DNA from: Streptomyces lydicus
GTDB lineage: Bacteria > Actinomycetota > Actinomycetes > Streptomycetales > Streptomycetaceae
Assembly: GCF_004125265.1 (NCBI RefSeq)
Contig: NZ_RDTE01000003.1
Span: 5,704,001 to 5,768,000, forward strand
Direction of reading: 5' to 3'
DNA length: 64,000 nucleotides
The notes beneath the pieces are model-generated. The model was not told the origin of the DNA, did no database searches, and saw only the letters and a list, made by a program, of their open reading frames with translations. Each line of letters starts with the position of its first letter. The first letter of the stretch is position 1. Below, one piece after another: positions 49,707 to 58,004 of the stretch. The position numbers were made by a program, and so were the translations under genes.

Positions 49707-51002
49707 CTCCATCGCGTCCCCCACCTCGTCCGGCTCCCGGCCGGGCGTCGTCAGACGGAACTTCGTGATCACGAAACGGAAGAGGGCGTAGTAGACCACC
49801 GCGAAGCACAGCCCGATGGGAATGATCAGCCAGGGCTTGGTCGCCAGCCCCCAGTTGATGACGTAGTCGATCAGGCCCGCCGAGAAGCTGAAGCTGTCGT
49901 GCACCCCCAGCGCCCAGCTCACCGCCATCGACACACCCGTCAGCACGGCATGGATCGCGTACAGCACCGGCGCCACGAAGAGGAAGGAGTACTCGATCGG
50001 CTCGGTCACGCCGGTGACGAACGACGTCAGGCCGACCGACAGCATCATGCCCGCGATCTCCTTGCGGCGGTGCGGCTTGGCGCAGTGCGCGATCGCCAGC
50101 GCCGCGGCCGGCAGCGCGAACATCATGATCGGGAAGAACCCGGTGGTGAACTGCCCCGCCGTCGGGTCGCCCGCCAGGAACCGGTTGATGTCACCGTGGA
50201 CGACCGTGCCGTCCGGCTTGGTGAAACTGCCGAACTGGAACCAGGCGAAGGTGTTCAGGAACTGGTGCAGGCCGATCACCAGCAGCGCGCGGTTGGCGAC
50301 ACCGAAGATCCCCGCACCCCACGCCCCCAGCCCCGTCAGCCATTGGCTGAAGCTCGTCAGCGCATCACCGATCGGCTGCCAGACGAACAGGCACAGCACC
50401 GCGAACACCAGGCCCACGAAGGCCATGATGATCGGGACCAGCCGGCGGCCGTTGAAGAACCCCAGCCAGTCCACCAGCTTGACCCGGTGAAAGCGCTGCC
50501 ACAGCCAGGCGGACAGAAACCCCATGACGATGCCGCCGAACACCCCCGGATTCTGGAAGGACGCCTGCGTCACCGTCAGCTTCCGGTCCACGCACACCCC
50601 GCTCCACAGGCCCGCCTGGGTATACGTCTGGCCCGCGGCGCAGCCCGCAGGGAACGCGTGCATGACCGAGAAGTAGACGAGGAATCCGGTCACCGCGGCC
50701 AGCGCCGTCGAGCCGTCCGCCTTCTTGGCCATGCCGATCGCCACACCGATGCAGAACAGCAGCGGCAGCCCGAGCCCCGAATCCAGCAGCGCACCGCCCG
50801 CGGCCGCGAACACCTTGCCGACGGCGTCCCAGCCCAGCCCGTCCGCGCCGAACACATCCGGCTGGCCGAGACGGTTGAGAATTCCCGCAGCGGGCAGGAC
50901 GGCAATCGGCAGCTGCAGACTGCGCCCCATCTTCTGCAGACCCTGGAAGAGATTCTGTGCCCAGTTCTTCCCCGGTGCCGCCGCCGCTGCGTCCGAACTC
51001 AT
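49689..51002 (-). CDS. nagE1: N-acetylglucosamine PTS permease, EIIC (NagE1-like)
   Basis: 437 residues, a paralog of the nagE2 product (shared GMAKKADGSTALAA, TEPIEYSFLFVAPVLYAIHA, TTPGREP). It differs by an extra loop at about residues 105-150 with two cysteines (FPAGCAAGQTY and SGVCVDRK) and an insert FGSFTKPDGTVV. The start at 51002 follows a short N-terminal Ala-rich segment. It is divergent from nagF across a dre-like site. Both permeases probably share the single EIIB; this copy may have a different sugar preference. Confidence 0.87.
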   Translation of the reverse strand: MSSDAAAAAPGKNWAQNLFQGLQKMGRSLQLPIAVLPAAGILNRLGQPDVFGADGLGWDAVGKVFAAAGGALLDSGLGLPLLFCIGVAIGMAKKADGSTALAAVTGFLVYFSVMHAFPAGCAAGQTYTQAGLWSGVCVDRKLTVTQASFQNPGVFGGIVMGFLSAWLWQRFHRVKLVDWLGFFNGRRLVPIIMAFVGLVFAVLCLFVWQPIGDALTSFSQWLTGLGAWGAGIFGVANRALLVIGLHQFLNTFAWFQFGSFTKPDGTVVHGDINRFLAGDPTAGQFTTGFFPIMMFALPAAALAIAHCAKPHRRKEIAGMMLSVGLTSFVTGVTEPIEYSFLFVAPVLYAIHAVLTGVSMAVSWALGVHDSFSFSAGLIDYVINWGLATKPWLIIPIGLCFAVVYYALFRFVITKFRLTTPGREPDEVGDAMERENVK

Positions 51003-51058
51003 CCGTGTCCTCCCGGCAGTCGGCCGGTCGGCAACCGGCCTCGTGCTTGCCGCATACT

Positions 51059-51074
51059 GGTGGTGTAGACCACT
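51059..51074. promoter_or_regulatory. dre-like (DasR) site between nagE1 and nagF
   Basis: GGTGGTGTAGACCACT, 14 of 16 matches to the recalled DasR consensus, between two divergent PTS genes and so able to control both. A weaker copy follows at 51074-51089. Confidence 0.8.
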
Positions 51075-51223
51075 TGTGGTGCGGACCGTTCCGGTGCGCA
51101 CTCCGGTGATCGCCATCCTTCGCGAGACCGCGGACAAACGCCCATATTGTTGGGCTGAACGTGCGTTACGGTGTGAAAACCGCACGGCGGAACCGCCGGC
51201 GGCCGAGACAAGCAGGAGTGGAC

Positions 51224-51457
51224 ATGGCCAGCAAGGCTGAGAAGATCGTCGCCGGGCTCGGCGGACTCGACAACATCGAAGAGGTCGAGGGCTGCATCAC
51301 CCGCCTCCGCACCGAGGTCGTCGACTCCTCCCTCGTCGACGAGGCCGCCCTCAAGGCCGCCGGCGCCCACGGCGTCGTCAAGATGGGCACCGCGATCCAG
51401 GTCGTCATCGGCACCGACGCCGACCCCATCGCCGCCGAGATCGAAGACATGATGTGA
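51224..51457 (+). CDS. nagF: N-acetylglucosamine PTS component EIIB
   Basis: 77 residues, a single EIIB domain. The phosphorylated cysteine is Cys24 in EVEGCITRLR. It passes phosphate from the general PTS chain to the sugar carried by the EIIC permeases. The start has AGGAG upstream. It is separate from the permeases and divergent, as in S. coelicolor nagF. Confidence 0.9.
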   Translation: MASKAEKIVAGLGGLDNIEEVEGCITRLRTEVVDSSLVDEAALKAAGAHGVVKMGTAIQVVIGTDADPIAAEIEDMM

Positions 51458-51557
51458 GCTGACGAGCCGGCCGCCAGGCCGTCGCTCCCGAAGGCCCCGC
51501 CCCGGACGTCCACCGCCCCGGAGTGGGGCCCTCGCCATTCCCGATAGGGTCTACGCC

Positions 51558-52289
<732 letters not shown>

Positions 52290-52441
52290 GGGGGCGGCCC
52301 GCCGCGTGAGCAAACCCGCCGTGTGAACCACCGCGCCACAGGGGGAGGCGCCGCGCCCTCCCCCTGTGCGCCCCTGTGAGGCTTTTCTCATGGGACGTCC
52401 CGCTCTGGAAAAAGCCCCCGCGGCCGTCGCATGGTGGAGCC

Positions 52442-52585
52442 ATGCCCACAACTGCCGCGACCGCGCCCCGCGTCCGCGCCCGCACCGGCGGGCCCCAGGA
52501 CGACTCCCGGCTCCTGGAGCACATCCTCGGCTGGACCCTCGTCGTCGTCCTCGCCATGCTGCTCACCCAGACCGGCCTCGTCTGA
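52442..52585 (+). CDS. Small single-pass membrane protein
   Basis: 47 residues from the ATG at 52442, with GGTGGAG upstream. A basic N-terminal half (PRVRARTGGPQDDSRLLEHI) precedes one transmembrane helix (LGWTLVVVLAMLLTQTGLV). No family is known to me. Its last codons and stop lie at the start of a degenerate repeat array. It is in line with rph, 152 bases downstream. Confidence 0.6.
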   Translation: MPTTAATAPRVRARTGGPQDDSRLLEHILGWTLVVVLAMLLTQTGLV

Positions 52586-52706
52586 CGGCCGGAACGGCTC
52601 CTGCGTCTGACGGCGGGGACGGCTCCCGTGTCCGGCACCGGACGGCTCCTGCGTCCGGCACCCGGGACACGGCTCCCTCGTCCGGCGCCCTGACCGGCCC
52701 GCGTCC
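52584..52706 (+). repeat. Five-unit degenerate ~25-bp repeat from the stop of the small membrane gene
   Basis: Five imperfect units of 25, 25, 23, 27 and 23 bases sharing an ACGGCTCC(T/C)GCGTC core. The first overlaps the stop codon. The rest of the gap to 52887 has no gene. Confidence 0.65.
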
Positions 52707-52887
52707 GGCCGCGCTTCCCGTGCCGTTTCCGGCCCCGCATCCCGGCCCGCGTCCCGCCTCGCCTGCCGTCCCGCTCCCCGTCCCGGTGTCCGATCCTGGC
52801 CCCCGGCGCCGGTGTGCGGGCAACCAAACGGACCCACCCCGCGTTTCTTCCTTTGCCCGAGCATGACCCTAGGGAAGGAACCGCACC

Positions 52888-53295
52888 ATGGCCCCGCGCA
52901 CCCGCCGGCACCGTCGCCCCGCCGCCACCGCATGCGCCGCGTTAATCGCCGCGAGCCTGGCGATACCGCTGCTCTCCGCCTGCGGGGCGGTCCAGAAGGC
53001 CATGGACTGCGCCAAGACCGCCACCTCCGTCGTCAATGCCGTCGACAAGCTCCAGCAGGCCGCGGACAACTCCCTCACCGACCCGCAGAAGGCCGAGCAG
53101 GCCCTCGACAACATCGATGCCAACCTGAAGAAGCTGAGCAGGGAAGCGAACGACCCCGAGCTGTCCAAGGCCGTCGACAAGACGAACAACGGGATCAAGG
53201 CCGCCCGCAAGGACCTCGACAACAACAAGGCCCCCGACATACAGCCGATCGTCGACGGGGCCCATGACATGACGAGCATCTGCACACCGGGATAA
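52888..53295 (+). CDS. Secreted lipoprotein with a TTA codon in its signal peptide
   Basis: 135 residues. A basic start, a hydrophobic segment and the lipobox LLSAC mark a lipoprotein. The mature part is helical and highly charged (Asn/Asp/Lys-rich, with repeated VDKLQQAADN-like heptads). Leu19 is encoded by TTA at 52942-52944, the codon read only by bldA tRNA in Streptomyces, so translation is probably developmentally gated. A GGAAGG ribosome-binding site precedes the ATG. It lies 9 bases upstream of rdgB and may be co-transcribed. The function is unknown. Confidence 0.8.
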   Translation: MAPRTRRHRRPAATACAALIAASLAIPLLSACGAVQKAMDCAKTATSVVNAVDKLQQAADNSLTDPQKAEQALDNIDANLKKLSREANDPELSKAVDKTNNGIKAARKDLDNNKAPDIQPIVDGAHDMTSICTPG

Positions 53296-53304
53296 TCACT
53301 GCCC

Positions 53305-53940
53305 ATGCAGCCTCACACCGGTGGACACTCCGCAGCCCCCCGTCGCCTCATCCTCGCCACCCGCAACGCCGGCAAGGTCACCGAACTCCGGGCCATCCTG
53401 GAGAGCGCCGACCTCGATGTGGACCTGGTCGGCGCCGACGCCTATCCCGAGATCCCCGACGTCAAGGAGACCGGCGTCACCTTCGCCGAGAACGCCCTCC
53501 TCAAGGCCCATGCCCTTGCCCGGGCCACCGGCCACCCCGCCGTCGCCGACGACTCCGGCCTGTGTGTGGACGTCCTCGGCGGTGCCCCCGGCATCTTCTC
53601 GGCGCGCTGGTCGGGCACCCACGGCGACGATCAGGCCAACCTCACCCTGCTCCTCGCCCAACTGTCCGACATCGCCGACGAACACCGCGCCGCCCACTTC
53701 TTCTGCGCCGCGGCCCTCGCCCTCCCCGACGGCACCGAGCGCGTCGTCGAGGGCAAGCTCGAAGGCACCCTCCGCCACACCCCTTCCGGCACCGGCGGCT
53801 TCGGCTACGACCCCATCCTCCAGCCCCTCGGCCACACCCGTACCTGCGCCGAACTGCCCCCCGCAGAAAAGAACGCGATCAGCCACCGCGGCCACGCCTT
53901 CCGGGCGCTGGCACCGGTGGTGCGGGAGTTGTTGGGCTGA
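53305..53940 (+). CDS. rdgB: dITP/XTP pyrophosphatase (RdgB/HAM1 family)
   Basis: 211 residues. It removes non-canonical purine NTPs (dITP, XTP) from the nucleotide pool. The family parts LILATRNAGKVTELRAIL, DVKETGVTFAENALLKAHAL, ADDSGLCVDVLGGAPGIFSA and GTGGFGYDPI are all present. Start and length are typical. It forms the usual rph-rdgB neighbourhood of actinobacteria. Confidence 0.95.
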   Translation: MQPHTGGHSAAPRRLILATRNAGKVTELRAILESADLDVDLVGADAYPEIPDVKETGVTFAENALLKAHALARATGHPAVADDSGLCVDVLGGAPGIFSARWSGTHGDDQANLTLLLAQLSDIADEHRAAHFFCAAALALPDGTERVVEGKLEGTLRHTPSGTGGFGYDPILQPLGHTRTCAELPPAEKNAISHRGHAFRALAPVVRELLG

Positions 53941-53960
53941 GGCGACCCGTACAGGAATGG

Positions 53961-53999
53961 CGAAGGCCCGGCCCGCGCTTCGGCGGGGCCGGGCCTTCG
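53961..53999. terminator. Hairpin between rdgB and tRNA-Leu
   Basis: CGAAGGCCCGGCCC pairs with GGGCCGGGCCTTCG (14 bp). It can stop rdgB on the plus strand and the tRNA on the minus strand. Confidence 0.85.
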
Positions 54000-54010
54000 A
54001 ATCCAAGGTG

Positions 54011-54094
54011 TGCGGCCGGAGGGATTCGAACCCTCACGGGTGTTACCCCACTGGCACCTAAAGCCAGCATGACTGCCAATTCCATCACGGCCGC
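54011..54094 (-). tRNA. tRNA-Leu (anticodon UAG)
   Basis: 84 nucleotides with a long variable arm, as leucine tRNAs have. The anticodon arm is CTGGC-TTTAGGT-GCCAG; the acceptor GCGGCCG pairs with CGGCCGC and the discriminator is A. CCA is not encoded. Confidence 0.92.
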
Positions 54095-54136
54095 TTGCCA
54101 CGGCCATAGTACTGGTTGGCCGACGCAGCGGGGGGT

Positions 54137-54796
54137 CTACCGCCGGTGTCGGCCGCCCCGGCACCAAGTGTCGGTGACGGCATGGCAGTTGGGGCAGAGA
54201 AACCGCAGATTCTCCTGACGGTCGTCCCGCCAGTCGCCGTTGATGTGGTCGATCTCCAGAGTCATGGGGTTTCCACGCCAAACGGAGCCCGTACCGCATT
54301 CGGTGCAACGCTCGGGTACGCCGGCCTGCCGCAGGGCCCGTCTCAGCATCACGCTTCTTGTCCGACGCTTGCCAACATGCTTGACGAGTATCTGCTCAGG
54401 ACCCTTGACCGGCGTGGTCCCCGGCTTCCCGCGCATATGTGCCTGTCCCAGGAAGTGACTCGTGTCGATGCCGTGGTCGGATACCCACTGACGGAACAGT
54501 GCGCGGCCGCGAGAGTTGTCGGGCTTTTCCAGAAACCGCAGGGCAGCGGCGATGGAAGAAGAGGCGCTGACGGCTTCCTGGAGGTCGTCCCTGCCGGGGG
54601 AGAGATGAGTGGCGCGCCGTGCGACGGGCTGGAAGTGCGATACATCGATTCCGAAGTGCTCGAAACGCCTGAACAGATGCCGCCGCAGCTGGTGGTAGGA
54701 GCGGCTGCCGCAGAACGCGATGACTTCGTCAATGTTCGTGCAACGCCTTGCGGCTTCGGTCAACAGCTCCCGGGTATAGCGGATGCTGTCGCTCAT
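54137..54796 (-). CDS. HNH endonuclease with two LGIDTSHF-type modules, intact copy
   Basis: 219 residues from the ATG at 54796. Two repeats of a ~50-residue module (endings FGIDVSHF and HGIDTSHF) form the N-terminal part, probably a DNA-binding helical unit. The C-terminal HNH zinc nuclease has CTECG, LEIDHINGDWRD and FLCPNCH. The start overlaps the stop of the upstream paralog (ATGA). It ends 42 bases before tRNA-Leu. It could be a mobile or homing-type nuclease or a restriction function; no methylase is nearby. Confidence 0.85.
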   Translation of the reverse strand: MSDSIRYTRELLTEAARRCTNIDEVIAFCGSRSYHQLRRHLFRRFEHFGIDVSHFQPVARRATHLSPGRDDLQEAVSASSSIAAALRFLEKPDNSRGRALFRQWVSDHGIDTSHFLGQAHMRGKPGTTPVKGPEQILVKHVGKRRTRSVMLRRALRQAGVPERCTECGTGSVWRGNPMTLEIDHINGDWRDDRQENLRFLCPNCHAVTDTWCRGGRHRR

Positions 54797-55454
54797 TGCG
54801 ACGCTCCGGTGTCCCGGGTGCGGATTCCCTTGTTGCGCCCCCGGTAGGTATCCGTGGCCGAGTGGCAATTGGGGCACAGAAACCGCAGATTCTCCCGGCC
54901 GTTGTTACGCCAGTTTCCGTCGATGTGATCGACCTCGAGCGGCAGCGGGCGATTGCGCCAGACGGGCCCGGTACGGCAGAGGGCGCAACGCTCGTCCGCT
55001 CCGAGCGCGAGCAGGGCAGCTTTGAGCCGGTTGCTCGGCATACGTCGACCGGGGTTTTCTGCGTGCACGAGCACTTCCTCGGGGCTGCACCGCCGACGGG
55101 CGTTGCTTTCCTCCGGCCGACCGGAGAAAAGTGCGAAGTGTCGATTCCCAGATTCTGGATGCGTCGGCTGATGTGGGTGTGCTGGCCGCCTACCGGGGCG
55201 AGACCGAGTCGCCGTAAGACCTCACACATGTTCGTCGACAGTGCCACCGCATCCTCTAGGAGCTCCTTGCTCCAGCGCGTCCCTTCGCGCTCGAAGTGCG
55301 AGGTGTCCACGCCCATGGACCTCATCCGGTCATGGAGGTACCGCCGTGACGCCCCCTTCGGATCCACCCCGAGTTTGCGTAATGCCTCCGACAGTGTCTG
55401 CGATGAGGCGGCCGCTTCCTCCAGCCGCTCCCGGGTGTACGGACTGACCGGCAT
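54793..55454 (-). pseudogene. HNH endonuclease, frameshifted copy
   Basis: A paralog of the gene below. Two LGxDTSHF modules (MGVDTSHF, LGIDTSHF) are in frame with the start at 55454, but the HNH part (CALCRTGPVW, LEVDHIDGNWRN, FLCPNCHS) is in another frame to the stop at 54793. One base is missing in the run of four G (plus strand) at 55081-55084; adding one restores the protein. Two Leu codons are TTA (LSEALRKLG and CEVLRRLG), rare in this genome. It may be a recent inactivation or a sequencing error. Confidence 0.8.
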
Positions 55455-55567
55455 GATTCCCCCTCCGTCCCGTGCGCCGGGCCCACCCCGCGCACCCCCT
55501 CGAACACATCAACGATCGAACGCAGAGCCGGTTACGGCCGTGGTGACGAGCGGGGCGGGGAAAAGCT

Positions 55568-55599
55568 GCGGGCCTCGGGGAGGGGGTCCCGAGGCCCGC
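55568..55599 (-). terminator. Terminator after the MHS transporter gene
   Basis: GCGGGCCTCGGG pairs with CCCGAGGCCCGC; on the minus strand it is followed by AGCTTTTCCCC, 21 bases after the transporter stop. Confidence 0.8.
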
Positions 55600-55619
55600 G
55601 GAGGGGGTGTGGCGTGGGG

Positions 55620-57158
55620 TCAGAAGCGGGGTTCCGGGGTCTGGGCCTCGATGAGTTCGACGGCTTCCTTCTTGGTGGCGACGGAGGGCGGGGAGCCGTC
55701 GAGGGGCTGCTGGGCGGTCTCCTTCATGCAGGCCACGGCGATGACGCCGACGAGGGCGGCGCCCATCGTGTAGTAGGCGGGCACCATCACGTTGCCGTGG
55801 AAGGCGCCCATCAGGGCGGTGATCACCAGGGGGGTGGTACCGCCGAAGAGGGAGACGGCCAGGTTGTAGCCGATGGAGAGGGAGCCGTAGCGGACGTTGG
55901 TGGGGAAGAGGGCGGGGAGGGCGGCGGACATGGTGCCCAGCAGGCAGACCAGACAGAGGCCGAGGAGGGCCATGCCGCCGATGACCGCGCCGAGGCTGCC
56001 CTGGTTGACCAGGAGGAAGGCGGGGATGGCGGTGAGGAAGAAGCCGAGCATGCCGGTCATCAGGAGGGGCTTGCGGCCGTAGCGGTCGTTCAGCTTGCCG
56101 ACGCTGCTGATGACGCACATCAGGGCGACCATGGTGCCGAGAAGGATCAGCAGGCCGTGCGACTCCTCGTAGTGGAGGGTGTCGGTCAGGTAGGTCGGCA
56201 TGTACGACAGCAGCATGTAGTCGGTGATGTTGTACGCGCCGACCAGGGCGATGCACAGGATGAGGGTGGGCCACTGCTGGGCGAAGATCTCGCCGATCTT
56301 CTTCTTGGGGGCGTTCTCGGACAGGTGCGAGAACTCGGCCTCGGCCTCGACCGCGGAGCCGGTGGCGCTGTGGGTGTGGGCGGCCTCGAACTTCTGGAAG
56401 GCGGGGGTCTCGTCGAGCTTGACCCGGAGGTAGAGACCCACCAGGCCGAGGGGACCGGCGATCAGGAACGGCAGGCGCCAGCCCCAGCTGTTCATGGCGT
56501 CGTCGCCCACCGTGGTGTTGAGCAGCAGCACGATGCCGGCCGCGCCGGTGTACCCGATCAGGGTGCCCATCTCCAGGAAGCTGCCGTAGAAACCGCGCTT
56601 CTTGTCGGGGGCGTACTCGGCGATGAAGGTGGAGGCGCCGCCGTACTCACCGCCGGTGGAGAAGCCCTGGACCAGGCGGAAGAGGATGAGCAGGACCGGG
56701 GACCAGAAGCCGATGGTGGCGTAGGACGGGATCAGGCCGATGCAGAAGGTGCCCAGCGCCATCATGATCATGGTGAGGGCGAGGACCTTCTTGCGGCCGA
56801 CGCGGTCGCCGAGCGGACCGAAGTAGGCGCCGCCCAGGGGGCGTACGAGGAATGCCACCGCGAAGGTTGCGAACGACGACAGCAGCTTGGTGGTGTCGCT
56901 GCCGCCGGGGAAGAAGACGTTGCCGATGATGACCGCGAGGTAGCTGTAGATCCCGAAGTCGAACCATTCCATGGCGTTGCCGAGCGCGGCGGCCTTCACG
57001 GCACGCTTGACCACCCGCTCGTCGGTGACGGTGATGTCGGTGCGCCGCAGTCTGGGGTTCTTGCGCCGGGCGACGGCACGGAAGAGCACCCGGTGGCGTC
57101 TGCGCGCGTCCCGGTCCTGGTCGGGCGCGTGGTCGGCTTCGGTGCTGCCGGTCGGCAC
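55620..57158 (-). CDS. MHS-family metabolite:H+ symporter (ProP-like MFS)
   Basis: 512 residues, about twelve transmembrane segments. NAMEWFDFGIYSYLAVIIGN, GDRVGRKKVLALTMIMMA and LFRLVQGFSTGGEYGGASTF are hallmarks of the ProP/KgtP/citrate group. A basic N-terminal tail of ~45 residues and an acidic central loop (about 270-300) are seen. The GTG at 57158 has GAGAGG upstream. It imports an osmolyte or organic acid; proline/betaine is plausible but unproven. Confidence 0.85.
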   Translation of the reverse strand: MPTGSTEADHAPDQDRDARRRHRVLFRAVARRKNPRLRRTDITVTDERVVKRAVKAAALGNAMEWFDFGIYSYLAVIIGNVFFPGGSDTTKLLSSFATFAVAFLVRPLGGAYFGPLGDRVGRKKVLALTMIMMALGTFCIGLIPSYATIGFWSPVLLILFRLVQGFSTGGEYGGASTFIAEYAPDKKRGFYGSFLEMGTLIGYTGAAGIVLLLNTTVGDDAMNSWGWRLPFLIAGPLGLVGLYLRVKLDETPAFQKFEAAHTHSATGSAVEAEAEFSHLSENAPKKKIGEIFAQQWPTLILCIALVGAYNITDYMLLSYMPTYLTDTLHYEESHGLLILLGTMVALMCVISSVGKLNDRYGRKPLLMTGMLGFFLTAIPAFLLVNQGSLGAVIGGMALLGLCLVCLLGTMSAALPALFPTNVRYGSLSIGYNLAVSLFGGTTPLVITALMGAFHGNVMVPAYYTMGAALVGVIAVACMKETAQQPLDGSPPSVATKKEAVELIEAQTPEPRF

Positions 57159-57500
57159 GAGGCGGTCCTCTCGGTCTGACAGCGCGGGGTGCGCGGTGGG
57201 GATACGACAGGTGCGCCTGCGCAGCGGAGCGCCTCTCCAAACCACTCCGGAGGGACGAATCGAGATTCGTCACGCGTGGCCGGTCCGTCCGGTGCGCGGG
57301 GGCGGCTTCCGGCGGGGGCGGGGCGGGGGCCGCGCCAGGGGTGCGACACGGCTTGTTACAGGACTGGTACACAGCCGAGTGGTCACCGCAGCGTCCGGGC
57401 AATCACCCTGTGTCCGGGAGGCGGCAGAGTGGACCGCCGGGTGCGGCATTCTTGTGTGCCGGGCGGGGGTACGGGGTGTGGTCCCCGGGAGGAGAACGTG

Positions 57501-58004
57501 ATGACCGACCGCGAGAGGTCTCGCCGGTTCCGGGTGCGTACCGCGCTGGCGGCGTTCGCCGCGGTGACGGTGCTGGCGGCCGGCGGGGTGTGGTTCGGCC
57601 AGGCGTCGGACCGTGCGTCGGCGGTGGACGCCGCGCCGAAGACGGCGGCGGTGCAGGACGTGAAGGAGGACGCCAAGCCGCGCTCCGGCCTGCCGGGCGT
57701 GCGGGACTGCGGCTTCGGCACGCCGGTGTCCAAACCGCATGTCATCACGCTGGCCTGCCGGGACGCGGGGACGGTGGCGACCGGGATCACGTGGAAGTAC
57801 TACGGTGCCCGGGAGGCGTTCGGCGCCGGCGTGGTGCAGGTGGAGAAGACCACGGGGGGCGGTGCGGATTCCGGCTTCCCGGCGACCTTCCGGCTGTTCG
57901 CCCCGAAGGCGGTCGACGGGGGGCTGGTGTTCACCGGCCTCGAGGTGCGGTACGAGGGCTCGACGCCGCTCGGTGACACGACGGAGATGTACAACCTCGC
58001 GTGA
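57501..58004 (+). CDS. Membrane-anchored or secreted protein, coupled to a sensor kinase
   Basis: 167 residues. A signal anchor (about 10-32) is followed by a mature part with a Cys pair (DCGFG and LACRD), likely disulfide-bonded outside the cell. No family is recognised. GGGAGGAG gives a good start at 57501. Its stop overlaps the kinase start by one base (TGATG), implying that they work together, perhaps as an extracytoplasmic sensor accessory. Confidence 0.72.
   Translation: MTDRERSRRFRVRTALAAFAAVTVLAAGGVWFGQASDRASAVDAAPKTAAVQDVKEDAKPRSGLPGVRDCGFGTPVSKPHVITLACRDAGTVATGITWKYYGAREAFGAGVVQVEKTTGGGADSGFPATFRLFAPKAVDGGLVFTGLEVRYEGSTPLGDTTEMYNLA

Noticed and set aside
54011..55454. tRNA-Leu with HNH genes considered as an integrated element with att sites
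   Set aside because: No integrase, and no direct repeat of the tRNA 3' end was seen; the HNH genes lie on the 5' side of the tRNA.
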